From FEN-1322 sp041663425 (GTDB lineage: Bacteria > Omnitrophota > Gorgyraeia > 2-01-FULL-45-10): a stretch of DNA of 51,601 nucleotides. This document shows, piece after piece, positions 1-8,119 of the stretch. The stretch's first letter is position 1. The number at the start of each line of letters is the position of its first letter. Location: contig JBAYMS010000007.1 in NCBI GenBank assembly GCA_041663425.1, forward strand, positions 1 through 51,601. The letters run 5' to 3'. The position numbers and the translations under genes were made by a program. The notes under the pieces were generated by a model that was given only the letters and a program-made list of their open reading frames with translations, ran no database searches and was not told the origin of the DNA.

Positions 1-513
1 AAACCGCCGGGTTATGTGACTACCCGCAAAGATGAGTTAGGCCGGCCCACGGTGTATGAATTTTTTAAAGATACCGGTGACTGGATATTTCCGGTAGGCC
101 GGCTGGACCTTGATTCTGAGGGATTATTGATATTTACTAACGATACCAAATTTGGCAACGTTCTTACAGAACCGCGCTATAAAATAGAACGAACGTACGA
201 AGTTTTCATAGATGGTGTTATTTCACCGGCAGAGATCGCAGTTATGCTGAAAGGCGTTGATATAGGCCGGGGTGAAAAAGCGCAGCCTGTCAGCGTTCAG
301 GCGCTTGATGCAAAAGACGGGTGCAGCTGGGTTAGGGTTACACTGCGCGCAGGTAAAAATAGAGAGATCAGACGGTTGTTTGAGCAATTTGATAAACCGG
401 TAAAACGCCTCATCAGAATAAAATATGGACCTTTCAAGCTGGGTGCGATAAAAACGGGGAGATGGATAGAACTGGAAAAAATCCCTCCGGGAATATCGAA
501 ACTCATAAGATAA
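1..513 (+). CDS. rRNA pseudouridine synthase, RsuA/RluB family (5' end cut off)
   Basis: This would isomerise a uridine in rRNA to pseudouridine. The reading frame is open from base 1, and the residues just before the GTG at 16 (KPPGYVTTRKDE) match the conserved start of the RsuA/RluB/RluE/RluF catalytic domain, so the true start and any S4 domain lie left of the window. The catalytic-Asp motif GRLDLDSEGLL and the late motif KNREIRRLFE are both present, so the catalytic domain is intact. RluB-like 23S specificity is possible but cannot be decided from this fragment. The next gene starts 16 bases downstream on the same strand. Confidence 0.9.
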   Translation, partial: KPPGYVTTRKDELGRPTVYEFFKDTGDWIFPVGRLDLDSEGLLIFTNDTKFGNVLTEPRYKIERTYEVFIDGVISPAEIAVMLKGVDIGRGEKAQPVSVQALDAKDGCSWVRVTLRAGKNREIRRLFEQFDKPVKRLIRIKYGPFKLGAIKTGRWIELEKIPPGISKLIR

Positions 514-529
514 ATTTGGAAAAATTATA

Positions 530-1201
530 ATGGATATACCATCGCCCAAACTTATAAGATCGAAAAGACGAAGCATCGTGCTGGAGATCAGCCCGGAAGG
601 GACGTTTATCGTCAGGGCTCCGCATTTTGCCGGCGAGGCTGTCATCCGTGAATTTATTAACAGTAAGCGCAGCTGGATCGGCAAAACATATGATCATGCG
701 CAGAAGAGGCTTGCGTTGTATCGTCCCAGGCAGTTCGTCGAAGGCGAAAAATTTCTTTATCTGGGCAGCGAATATGCTCTTCATATAGCTTGCGATATGC
801 ATGGTAAATTTATTTTTGAGGACCGGTTTATATTAAACGAACGATATTTAACCAATGCGCGTATATTATTTGAACGCTGGTACAGGGAAGAGGCGTTTAT
901 GTTATTTACACTGCGGTGTAAATTTTATGCCGGCAGCATGGGAGTGCGTTACAATAGTATAAATCTATCCGGCGCGAAGCATCGCTGGGGGTCATGTTAT
1001 CCGAACGGCAACCTCCGTTTCAACTGGCGCCTTATTATGGCACCGAAAGATATTATAAATTATGTTGTCGTGCATGAACTGGCTCATCTTATAGAACCCA
1101 ACCACTCCGGCCGTTTCTGGGTGGTGGTGGAGGGCATATTCCCGGATTACCGGGATGCGCGGAAATGGCTTAAAGATAATCAGGACAGCCTTAAATTCTA
1201 A
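530..1201 (+). CDS. YgjP-like (DUF45/M48-type) zinc metallopeptidase
   Basis: A predicted zinc metallopeptidase-like protein of 223 residues, typical in length for the YgjP/DUF45 family. The N-terminal part carries the beta-rich segment usual for this family. The C-terminal third has WGSC, then LRFNWRLIMAP, then the zinc motif HELAH followed by NHSGRFW, which supplies the third ligand region. No signal peptide is visible, so it is probably cytosolic. The family's substrate is unknown; it often lies beside restriction or housekeeping genes. The ATG at 530 has only a weak GGA-type ribosome site about 10 bases upstream. Confidence 0.85.
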   Translation: MDIPSPKLIRSKRRSIVLEISPEGTFIVRAPHFAGEAVIREFINSKRSWIGKTYDHAQKRLALYRPRQFVEGEKFLYLGSEYALHIACDMHGKFIFEDRFILNERYLTNARILFERWYREEAFMLFTLRCKFYAGSMGVRYNSINLSGAKHRWGSCYPNGNLRFNWRLIMAPKDIINYVVVHELAHLIEPNHSGRFWVVVEGIFPDYRDARKWLKDNQDSLKF

Positions 1202-1224
1202 AAATACTACAGGAGACCATTCAT

Positions 1225-1944
1225 ATGGGAGAAGCAAATTTACCTGTTAAGCTGCAAAAGGTCATAAGAAGTTTTATCGAAGATCTCTCTTCTCTTTATA
1301 AAGAGGATCTTGTTTCGGTCATTCTTTATGGTAGTGCGGCGAGCGGTGAATACGTAGGGGTTTACTCGAATGTTAATATAGCCGTGTTTTTAAAAGATGC
1401 ACAACTTAAAAATATCGCAAAGTCCTCGCGACTTATGCGAAAGTACTGCACTATAAGTCCAACGTTTTTTACGGAAAAGTTCATAAGATCTTCAGCCGAT
1501 GTGTTTCCGATAGAGTTTCTTGATATGAAGGAAAATCACCTGGTTTTATATGGACCCGACCTATTTAAAGACCTGGAAATAGATATCAGGAATTTGAGAT
1601 TTCAATGCGAACAGGAGCTTAAAGCGAAGATCATAAACATGAAGAAATCCTACATTGAAACAGGGGCTGCCTCCTCTTTGCGTAACATCCTGTTTAAATT
1701 TTTTGGTTCGGCACTTCATATTTTAAGAAATGTTGTAAGGTTAAAGGGGCGTACGCCGCCTTACAAGAAAGACGATATAATCACAGAGTTGTCGGTAGGC
1801 TTAGGTATAGATGTTACTAATATGCGCGCTATACAAAATGCTAAGATCGGGAAGACCGTTCTCAAAAATAAAGATGTCGAAAATTTATTTTTTGAATTTG
1901 CGAATGATCTGGAGGCAATATCGGAGATAATAGATAAGAGTTAA
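1225..1944 (+). CDS. nucleotidyltransferase-fold protein with degenerate active site
   Basis: Of 239 residues. The N-terminal half has the polymerase-beta/MNT fold signature: LYGSAASGEY with Gly36-Ser37, then a strand where the metal-binding DxD should be. Here that strand reads YSNVNIAVF, so both aspartates are asparagine (Asn49 and Asn51). The later acidic strand (EFLDMKENHLVLYG) is kept, as is a helical C-terminal region like those of substrate-binding domains in this superfamily. Known family members transfer nucleotides to drugs, proteins or RNA; loss of DxD argues against metal-dependent catalysis here. It sits 23 bases after the metallopeptidase and 9 bases before the TPM protein. Function unknown. 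Confidence 0.75.
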   Translation: MGEANLPVKLQKVIRSFIEDLSSLYKEDLVSVILYGSAASGEYVGVYSNVNIAVFLKDAQLKNIAKSSRLMRKYCTISPTFFTEKFIRSSADVFPIEFLDMKENHLVLYGPDLFKDLEIDIRNLRFQCEQELKAKIINMKKSYIETGAASSLRNILFKFFGSALHILRNVVRLKGRTPPYKKDDIITELSVGLGIDVTNMRAIQNAKIGKTVLKNKDVENLFFEFANDLEAISEIIDKS

Positions 1945-1953
1945 TAGAGCGAT

Positions 1954-2862
1954 ATGAAGAAAATACTATTTATAGTCAGCTTGGTGATATTTATTTTTCC
2001 CGCTACGGTATGGGTTGCGGAAATCCCTAAACCGGTCGGATGGGTGAACGATTTTGCCGGCGTTATTTCTCAGGAATACCGCGACAAGATGACAGATGTT
2101 ATCAAAGACTTGCGGGACAATACATCCGCAGAGATATTTGTGGTAACGGTCCCATCTATGGCGCCGTATGATGAAAAAGCGTATGCGAGGATGTTATTTG
2201 ATAACTGGAAGCCCGGAGTGAAAGGTAAGGATAACGGAGTTCTGGTCTTTCTAGCTGTCAAAGAGAGACGCTGGCGGATAGAAACAGGCTATGGTGTGGA
2301 GGGAGTATTACCCGACGGTAAATGCGGCGATATAGGTAGAGCTTACATGGTTCCGTACTTTAAAGTCGGAAAGTATGGCGAGGGTTTATACCGGGGCGTG
2401 TCTGTACTTAGCCGTATAATAACAAAAGACGAAAATGTCGCAAGTGATAATTCGGGTGTTCCGGTATTGCAAGAATCTGCCGGTGTTGATGAATCGGATG
2501 CCTCTGTATTTATGTATATAATTTTTGGTATCTTTTCCATTGCATTGAATTTACCATGGTCTATTTTTGTAGGACTTTCGCTTACCCTATTTTTTGCCGC
2601 GATTTTTTACAACGTATCACCATTTTACGCTTTTTCTATTATTATAGGATGTGTGGTTTCGCAGATATATAAATATAGTTATTGGAATAGGTTGTCTCCG
2701 GGGAAACGCGGCAGATTTCTTAAATATAAAAATAATTATCCGAGCGGCGGCTGGGGCAGCGGCGGGCTTTATAGCGGCGGCTTCGGCGGCGGAGGATTTG
2801 GAGGCGGTGGCTTCGGCGGCGGCGGTTGCGGTGGCGGTGGCGGAGCCGGCGGCGGATTTTAA
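1954..2862 (+). CDS. TPM-domain exported membrane protein with Gly-rich tail
   Basis: A 302-residue protein of the YgcG type. It has a signal peptide (residues 1-22), then a TPM (Psb32/TLP18.3) domain from about residue 28 to 155 containing GWVNDFAGVIS, GKDNGVLVFLAVKERRWRIE and GYGVEGVLPDG. Two or more membrane segments follow at about 185-240, and a low-complexity Gly/Ser tail occupies about residues 265-302. TPM proteins act outside the cytoplasmic membrane; some are acid phosphatases or photosystem repair factors, but bacterial roles are mostly unknown. The LemA gene follows 16 bases later, a pairing widely seen in bacteria. Confidence 0.88.
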   Translation: MKKILFIVSLVIFIFPATVWVAEIPKPVGWVNDFAGVISQEYRDKMTDVIKDLRDNTSAEIFVVTVPSMAPYDEKAYARMLFDNWKPGVKGKDNGVLVFLAVKERRWRIETGYGVEGVLPDGKCGDIGRAYMVPYFKVGKYGEGLYRGVSVLSRIITKDENVASDNSGVPVLQESAGVDESDASVFMYIIFGIFSIALNLPWSIFVGLSLTLFFAAIFYNVSPFYAFSIIIGCVVSQIYKYSYWNRLSPGKRGRFLKYKNNYPSGGWGSGGLYSGGFGGGGFGGGGFGGGGCGGGGGAGGGF

Positions 2863-2878
2863 AATAGGAGGATGTAAA

Positions 2879-3436
2879 ATGAAGGTATTTTTGATCGGGT
2901 TAGCTGTGGTGGTGGGTTTGGTTGTAATAGTCGGAATATTGTATTATAACGATATAGTTACTAAACACGAAACGATCGCCGCAAAATGGGCGCAGGTCGA
3001 AAGTCAGTTGCAGAGGCGGCTCGATCTTATACCGAATCTCGTTAACGCCGTTAAAGGTTATGCAGCTCATGAAAAGACAGTATTCGAAGAAGTGACGAAG
3101 GCTCGCTCGGCATGGACAGGTGCCGCTACGCTTGATGATAAAGTGAAGGCGGCCTCTCAGATGGACTCGGCGATATCGCGATTACTTTTAGTGGCGGAGA
3201 ATTATCCGCAATTAAAAGCGGATCAGACGTTTCTGCATCTTATGGACGAACTTTCAGGTACCGAAAATCGTATTGCGGTAGAGAGGATGCGCTATAACGA
3301 CGCTGTAAGGAATTATAATATTGCAGTCAGACGCTTCCCCGGGAATGTAGTTGCCGGCATATTCAGATATAATCCCGCGACTGAATATTTCAAGTCAGAA
3401 GAGAAAGCAAAGCAAGTTCCGGAAGTTAAGTTTTAA
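2879..3436 (+). CDS. lemA: LemA family protein
   Basis: A 185-residue LemA family protein with an N-terminal membrane anchor (residues 2-22) and a helical domain. The family signature is clear: a Trp-Ala-x-Val-Glu segment, then QRRLDLIPNLVNAVKGYAAHE, then AENYPQLKA. The start at 2879 is chosen because AGGAGG at 2866-2871 is correctly spaced; a longer frame running back into the TPM gene is not real coding sequence. LemA proteins have an extracytoplasmic helical domain of unknown biochemical role. The tight spacing suggests co-transcription with the TPM gene. Confidence 0.93.
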   Translation: MKVFLIGLAVVVGLVVIVGILYYNDIVTKHETIAAKWAQVESQLQRRLDLIPNLVNAVKGYAAHEKTVFEEVTKARSAWTGAATLDDKVKAASQMDSAISRLLLVAENYPQLKADQTFLHLMDELSGTENRIAVERMRYNDAVRNYNIAVRRFPGNVVAGIFRYNPATEYFKSEEKAKQVPEVKF

Positions 3437-3481
3437 ATAAATTCAGTAAAATTAAAGTTATTCACGAGGACGGAGATTCTC

Positions 3482-4306
3482 ATGGTCACTATTGAAGTTA
3501 ATAAAAAAACGTGTAAGGGCGACGGCAGATGTGTAGAGATCTGTCCGATGCATATCCTGAAGATGAATGAGGAAGAACGCGTCCCGGAATTTATCCCCGG
3601 AGGCGGTGAAATGTGTATCAACTGCGGTCACTGTTTCGCGTTCTGTCCGCCCGGATCGATAAAATTGTCGACTATGAGCGTTGAAAATTCTATGCCTATC
3701 GACCACGCTAAACTGCCGAATGCAGAGCAGGTAGAACTTTTCTTGAAAGGCCGCCGCTCAATCAGAACATATAAAGATACTCCGGTTGCCAGGGAGTCGA
3801 TAGAGAAGCTCCTCGATATTGCAAGATACGCTCCATCAGGGATCAATAGGCAGCCGGTTAACTGGATGGCCGTTATGGGTAAAGATAAAGTCCATGGCCT
3901 GGGCGATCTGGTAGCGAAGTGGATGGAAGAGCTTGTGCAGGCGAAGTCTCCAATGGCAGAGTCGCTGCGTTTTGACCGTCTGGCTGAACATTGGAAGCTG
4001 GGCGAAGACAGGATATGCAGGGATGCGCCGTGCATAGTTATCGCTTACGGTATAAAAGATGATCCGCTCGTTCCACAATCCTGCACGATCTCAGCGACGT
4101 ATCTTGAGCTGGCGGCTTTCGGGTCAGGTTTTGGCGCATGCTGGGCAGGATATGTGAATATGGCAATAAATATGTCCGCAGAGGTAAGGAAGTTTATTGG
4201 ATTGTCGCCGCGTGCCGTGGCAGGTGCCGCCATGATGATAGGATATCCAAAATATCGTTATAGCAGGATACCTTTAAGAGATCCTGCCAAAATAGTCTGG
4301 AAGTAG
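3482..4306 (+). CDS. ferredoxin-nitroreductase fusion protein
   Basis: A 274-residue flavoprotein that fuses two [4Fe-4S] ferredoxin motifs to a nitroreductase domain. The first cluster has CKGDGRCVEICP (spacing slightly wider than the usual CxxCxxC) and the second has CINCGHCFAFCP within the first 60 residues. From about residue 85 the FMN-binding nitroreductase fold starts at RRSIRTYKDTPV and includes ARYAPSGINRQP and a C-terminal GYPKYRY. Such fusions pass ferredoxin electrons to FMN; substrates are usually unknown. An anaerobic or microaerophilic cytosolic role is likely. Confidence 0.9.
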   Translation: MVTIEVNKKTCKGDGRCVEICPMHILKMNEEERVPEFIPGGGEMCINCGHCFAFCPPGSIKLSTMSVENSMPIDHAKLPNAEQVELFLKGRRSIRTYKDTPVARESIEKLLDIARYAPSGINRQPVNWMAVMGKDKVHGLGDLVAKWMEELVQAKSPMAESLRFDRLAEHWKLGEDRICRDAPCIVIAYGIKDDPLVPQSCTISATYLELAAFGSGFGACWAGYVNMAINMSAEVRKFIGLSPRAVAGAAMMIGYPKYRYSRIPLRDPAKIVWK

Positions 4307-4327
4307 CGGTATTTACTGAACATAAAA

Positions 4328-4564
4328 ATGATAACAAAAAATAATCCAAGATCGCCGGTACCAAAAATCCGGCTGGAAAAGAGGTCCGGGAAATCTGTTA
4401 CCGTAATAGCAGGGCTGCATACTTACGGATCGAACCGGCTTGATAAAATTGCCAGAGAACTGAAATCTATTCTTGCCACGGGCGGGACAGTAAAGAACGG
4501 GACTATAGAGATCCAGGGCGACAAAGTGGAAGCAGTTAAAAAGTGGTTTGAAAAGGACAAATAA
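4328..4564 (+). CDS. SUI1/YciH-like translation factor
   Basis: Of 78 residues with the SUI1 (eIF1/YciH) fold: IRLEKRSGKSVTVIAGL, then the Leu-Ala-Arg-Glu-Leu-Lys helix region and ATGGTVKNGTIEIQGD. Members are predicted to help select start codons or initiator tRNA; bacterial YciH appears to repress translation under stress. No good Shine-Dalgarno sequence is seen before the ATG. The Smr-domain gene begins 5 bases after the stop, so the two are probably translated from one mRNA. Confidence 0.88.
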   Translation: MITKNNPRSPVPKIRLEKRSGKSVTVIAGLHTYGSNRLDKIARELKSILATGGTVKNGTIEIQGDKVEAVKKWFEKDK

Positions 4565-4569
4565 TATAT

Positions 4570-4830
4570 ATGGCGAAGATAAAACTGGACCTGCATGATA
4601 TCTTTAACAGATCAGAAGCCATCGAATCGGAGCTGACCAGGGTGATTGAGGAGGCTTTGCAGAAGAAGATACCTCTCGTAGAAATTATTCCCGGTAAAGG
4701 CAGCGGGCAGCTTAAAAAACATGTGCTGCGGTTTTTGCAGAAGCCTGAAATAAAAAATCTGTACCATCGCATTGAAAAAGACGATAAAAATTTTGGAAGA
4801 GTCTTTGTGCATTTTAAGCATAAAGGATAG
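4570..4830 (+). CDS. stand-alone Smr domain protein
   Basis: An 86-residue protein made almost only of a Smr domain: LDLHD near the N-terminus, then IIPGKGSGQLKKHVLRFL, the equivalent of the HGKGxG signature with the usual His replaced by Pro. Smr domains act as endonucleases in MutS2 and in ribosome rescue factors that cleave mRNA at stalled or collided ribosomes. The pairing with SUI1 suggests a translation-related role (inference). A longer overlapping frame starting at 4772 belongs to the next gene only from 4877. Confidence 0.85.
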   Translation: MAKIKLDLHDIFNRSEAIESELTRVIEEALQKKIPLVEIIPGKGSGQLKKHVLRFLQKPEIKNLYHRIEKDDKNFGRVFVHFKHKG

Positions 4831-4876
4831 GCTCGTATTATTAGCAGCTATCCAAAACCGCAGGGAGGGGAAGACG

Positions 4877-5653
4877 ATGAGAAAATATTTTGCAGTATTA
4901 ATTGCAATGGTTATGATCGTTACGCTGCCTGTTTTTCAGGCCGCAGCTGCCGAAGATGCGGCGCAGCATATACCGCTCATAGGGGAAATCGCCCCGTCCT
5001 TTAAAGCTGTGACCACACAAGGACCAATAAATTTTCCGGCAGATTACAAAGGAAAATGGGTCATCCTATTCAGCCATCCTGCTGATTTTACCCCGGTGTG
5101 CACTACGGAATTTATGACTTTTGCGACGATGGCTCCGGAATTTAAAGCTTTGAATTGCGATCTGATAGGCTTGTCGATAGATTCGAATTATAGCCATATT
5201 GCATGGCTCCGGACGATCAAAGAAAAGATCAAATTTAAAGGCATGGAAAATGTAGAAGTGAATTTTCCGCTGATCGCTGATGTCAAGATGGACGTTGCAA
5301 AGCTTTATGGAATGGTTCAGCCTTCGGCAGATGATACAAAAGCGGTCCGCGCAGTTTTCTTTATAGATCCGGAAAGCAAGATAAGGGCCATTATTTATTA
5401 TCCGCTTTCAAACGGCCGTAATTTTCAGGAGATAAAGCGTCTTTTGATAGCAATGCAGACTTCCGACGCGAATAATATTGCTACTCCTGCCGATTGGCAG
5501 CCCGGCGATGATGTGATCATTCCGCCTCCGGGGTCTTGCGGAACCGCGAAAGATCGTGTTGAGAAGGCAGGGCCTGATTATTACTGTCTCGACTGGTTTA
5601 TGTGCTTTAAAAAACTTTCAAAAGATATGACGGGAACTTTTCAGAAAAAGTAA
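4877..5653 (+). CDS. exported 1-Cys (Prx6-type) peroxiredoxin
   Basis: A 258-residue peroxiredoxin with an N-terminal signal peptide (cleavage likely after Ala-Ala-Ala near residue 21), which is uncommon for the Prx6 group. The peroxidatic motif is HPADFTPVCTTEF with Cys75, and the Prx6-type extension includes TPADWQPGDDVIIPPPG. Extra cysteines follow (GSCG, YYCLDWFMC) that could resolve Cys75 or bind a partner. The ATG at 4877 is preceded by a purine-rich GGGAGGGG site. It heads a compact five-gene set with envelope-directed redox genes, so an outer-compartment peroxide-removal role is inferred. Confidence 0.9.
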   Translation: MRKYFAVLIAMVMIVTLPVFQAAAAEDAAQHIPLIGEIAPSFKAVTTQGPINFPADYKGKWVILFSHPADFTPVCTTEFMTFATMAPEFKALNCDLIGLSIDSNYSHIAWLRTIKEKIKFKGMENVEVNFPLIADVKMDVAKLYGMVQPSADDTKAVRAVFFIDPESKIRAIIYYPLSNGRNFQEIKRLLIAMQTSDANNIATPADWQPGDDVIIPPPGSCGTAKDRVEKAGPDYYCLDWFMCFKKLSKDMTGTFQKK

Positions 5654-5664
5654 TAGGCAAAAAA

Positions 5665-6333
5665 ATGAAATTCAGAAAAATATTTATAACAGCGTTTATC
5701 GCTGGGATGATATTGATCACATCCATAGCATCTGCCGGAAGGGTAGATGAGCGCATATATATCGTGCCCGCAGGTGATGTAAATGTGAAAGTTATTGAAG
5801 CTCTTAAAGCGCGTATTCCTGAGCCGCTGATGATGGTAGCGAAGGTTGAGGTATTGCAGTCTCAGACAATTCCAAACCAGTCCTATGAGCCGTCCCGCCA
5901 TCAGTATATGGCGGAGATGGTCCTGGGGGATGTTTCTGCTAATATAAATCTCGATGAAGGTGTCGAGAGCGCGCTTATCGTGATGGACGGAGATATCTAT
6001 TCCCAGGATACGGATTTTGTATTCGGCATAATGCGCAAACCCCGGCCGGTTGCTCTTATTTCGCTGGCACGGCTTAAAAACGAATTTTACGGCCTGGCTC
6101 CGGATGAGAAGCTTTTTCTCGACCGGTCCGTCAAAGAAGCGCTCTATCAGCTTGGCCTGGCATGGGGTCTTGAGCCATGTCCGAACCAAAAGTGCATTAT
6201 GCATACCGCGAAAAATGTTTCGGATATCGATAAGAAGAGCGGTAGGTTCTGCGTAGAATGTAAAAAAAATATGCAAAAGCGTTATACATCTCCGCTTATT
6301 AAGAAGAATATTCTGGATAAGCTGGCGATCTGA
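5665..6333 (+). CDS. exported archaemetzincin-like protein lacking the catalytic zinc motif
   Basis: A 222-residue protein with a signal peptide (about residues 1-24) followed by an archaemetzincin-like domain. Conserved family segments are visible: RHQYMAE, FVFGIM, ALISLARLKNEFYG, and the structural zinc cysteines Cys172, Cys177, Cys196 and Cys199 (CPNQKC and FCVEC). In active members the helix reads HExxHxxGxxHC. Here the same helix is YQLGLAWGLEPC, so Tyr161, Gln162, Leu165 and Pro171 replace the three zinc His and the catalytic Glu. It is therefore probably not a protease; a binding or structural role is more likely. It lies 11 bases after the peroxiredoxin and 11 before the radical SAM gene. 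Confidence 0.82.
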   Translation: MKFRKIFITAFIAGMILITSIASAGRVDERIYIVPAGDVNVKVIEALKARIPEPLMMVAKVEVLQSQTIPNQSYEPSRHQYMAEMVLGDVSANINLDEGVESALIVMDGDIYSQDTDFVFGIMRKPRPVALISLARLKNEFYGLAPDEKLFLDRSVKEALYQLGLAWGLEPCPNQKCIMHTAKNVSDIDKKSGRFCVECKKNMQKRYTSPLIKKNILDKLAI

Positions 6334-6344
6334 CAGGATAAATT

Positions 6345-7457
6345 ATGCAGAGAAATAGCAAAGCATTCCTTTTAATGTCCGTTCTGGTAATTATCCCGAT
6401 CTTATATTTCTGTTTTTCCTTACCTGCAGCCGCGGATTTCCAGGGGCATGTCGCCAGTTATTGGAATAAGATAAATCAGGAGTTTTTACAATGTGTTCTT
6501 TGTCCGCGCATGTGCGTCCTTGCCGACGGGCAGCGAGGCGTGTGCACTGTGCGCATAAACAAAGGCGGAACTCTTTATACCTTAGGTTACGGCAATCCTG
6601 TATCGATAGCGGTCGATCCGATCGAAAAGAAACCGTTCTTTCATGTCGCTCCGGGTGAGCGGGTTTTTTCTTTGGCTGTAGCGGGATGTAATATGCGCTG
6701 CCTATTCTGCCAGAACTGGCAGATATCGCAATCGAAGCCGGACGAAGTAGATAGTTTTAAGATGAGTCCGGAGGAGATCGTCGACGCAGCTATAAAAAAG
6801 AAATGCAGATATATAGCTTATACTTATACGGAACCGATAGTCTTTTACGAATATATGCTGGATATAGCAAAGATAGCCAAGGTTAATGGTATTAAAAATA
6901 CGATGCATACATGCGGTTATGTAAATAAAGAACCTCTGGTAGAACTTCTTAAATATATGTATGCTGTCAATGTAGATCTGAAAGCTTTCGACGATAAATT
7001 TTATAAAAAGATGGGTATGATGGCCGACCTGAAACCTGTGCTTGAAACTATTAAAACGGTAAAAGATCAGGGGGTATGGCTGGAGATAACCAATCTTCTC
7101 ATACCCGGTGAGAACGACAGTCCTGAAGATATACGTAAGATGTGTGCATGGATAAAAGAAAATTTAGGCACAGAGGTGCCGCTACACTTTAGCAGGTTCA
7201 CGCCTACCTTTAAACTTACGAATCTCCCTCCGACCCCTATAGAAAAATTAAAAGAGGCGCGTGATATCGCCATGCAGACAGGATTAAAATATGTTTATAT
7301 AGGTAATGTGCCCGGCTACTCCGGAGAAAACACCTATTGCCCCAACTGTGGGAAGGTTGTTATATCTAGAAGGGGCTACATGGTGGAAAATATAAATCTG
7401 AAAAACGGCAGATGTAAATTTTGCGGGCATAATATCGCAGGTATGTGGGAAAATTAA
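6345..7457 (+). CDS. amrS: AmrS-like radical SAM enzyme with N-terminal signal/anchor
   Basis: A 370-residue protein of the AmmeMemoRadiSam radical SAM group. The N-terminal cysteine cluster (Cys50, 53, 57 and 67; CVLCPRMC) and the radical SAM motif CNMRCLFC (Cys115, 119, 122) are typical, as are GYGNPVSIAVDPIEKKP and DLKAFDDKFYKK. A C-terminal zinc ribbon has YCPNC and CKFCG. Unusually, residues 1-30 form a positively charged start, a hydrophobic stretch and Ala-Ala-Ala, like a Sec signal or anchor; no later start codon avoids it except Met11. AmrS partners Memo and AMMECR1 are not seen in this window. The true reaction is unknown. Confidence 0.85.
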   Translation: MQRNSKAFLLMSVLVIIPILYFCFSLPAAADFQGHVASYWNKINQEFLQCVLCPRMCVLADGQRGVCTVRINKGGTLYTLGYGNPVSIAVDPIEKKPFFHVAPGERVFSLAVAGCNMRCLFCQNWQISQSKPDEVDSFKMSPEEIVDAAIKKKCRYIAYTYTEPIVFYEYMLDIAKIAKVNGIKNTMHTCGYVNKEPLVELLKYMYAVNVDLKAFDDKFYKKMGMMADLKPVLETIKTVKDQGVWLEITNLLIPGENDSPEDIRKMCAWIKENLGTEVPLHFSRFTPTFKLTNLPPTPIEKLKEARDIAMQTGLKYVYIGNVPGYSGENTYCPNCGKVVISRRGYMVENINLKNGRCKFCGHNIAGMWEN

Positions 7458-8119
7458 TGCCAACGAATTTTTTTGAGATATTTTATATAGGTTTTGCGAT
7501 GGGGCTGTCCGGCCCGTGTCTTTTTTACTGTATGCCGATCATTTTCGCATTTACGATCGGTAACGGGAAAGAGTTTAAAAGGTCGATCCTCGATATTCTG
7601 GTTTTCCTGTGTGCAAGATTTCTTGCCTACATTGTCCTAGCTTTTCTTGCCGCAATCTCGGGCATATTATTGAGAAAGATCGTCGGACCGGCTACGGTTT
7701 ATTATTTTAAACCCTTGGCAGGAGCTGTGAGTATAGGCCTGGGTCTTTACATATTTTTCAGGAAAGATTCTAAGGAATCCGGATGCCGGATGCCTGCCAT
7801 GGATATCTCGGGCCTCGCCGGACTTTTTATCCTCGGCTTCCTAATAGGTATAAGCCCATGTCCGCCGCTTATCTTTTTGCTTTCAGATATAGCTCTTCTG
7901 GCGAAGAGTGTGGGTGAGGGTGTTTTATATGGGATAGCTTTCGGTCTGGGTACATTTATTCCGGCGTTTATTATAACTGCGGGCCTCGCCGGACTTTTTA
8001 AAAAAGCTACACAAAACTTTTTTCGTTCAGCGCATACCGTTTTATTTCTAAGGATTGCCTCTTCAGCAATACTCATATTTTTCGGTGTATCATTCATTGC
8101 GGGATTATTTAAGGCATGA
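7457..8119 (+). CDS. DsbD/CcdA-like (SafE-type) membrane electron-transfer protein
   Basis: A 220-residue protein with about six membrane segments arranged as two similar halves. Each half carries a Cys-Pro-type motif: GLSGPCLFYCMP near the N-terminus and GISPCPPLIF near the middle, as in CcdA, the DsbD membrane domain and related sulfite-exporter-like proteins that move electrons from cytosolic thioredoxin to envelope partners. The start at 7457 shares its A with the previous stop (TAATG); a GTG at 7445 is possible. The stop overlaps the next start by four bases. A role in reducing the exported peroxiredoxin is inferred from context. Confidence 0.82.
   Translation: MPTNFFEIFYIGFAMGLSGPCLFYCMPIIFAFTIGNGKEFKRSILDILVFLCARFLAYIVLAFLAAISGILLRKIVGPATVYYFKPLAGAVSIGLGLYIFFRKDSKESGCRMPAMDISGLAGLFILGFLIGISPCPPLIFLLSDIALLAKSVGEGVLYGIAFGLGTFIPAFIITAGLAGLFKKATQNFFRSAHTVLFLRIASSAILIFFGVSFIAGLFKA

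Noticed and set aside
2740..2862. Repeats of GGCGGCGGA-type codons
   Set aside because: They encode the glycine tail of the TPM protein; not a separate DNA repeat or mobile element.
2651..2878. Longer LemA frame starting inside the TPM gene
   Set aside because: The extra residues are an Ala/Gly-rich shadow of the TPM glycine tail, and AGGAGG marks ATG 2879.
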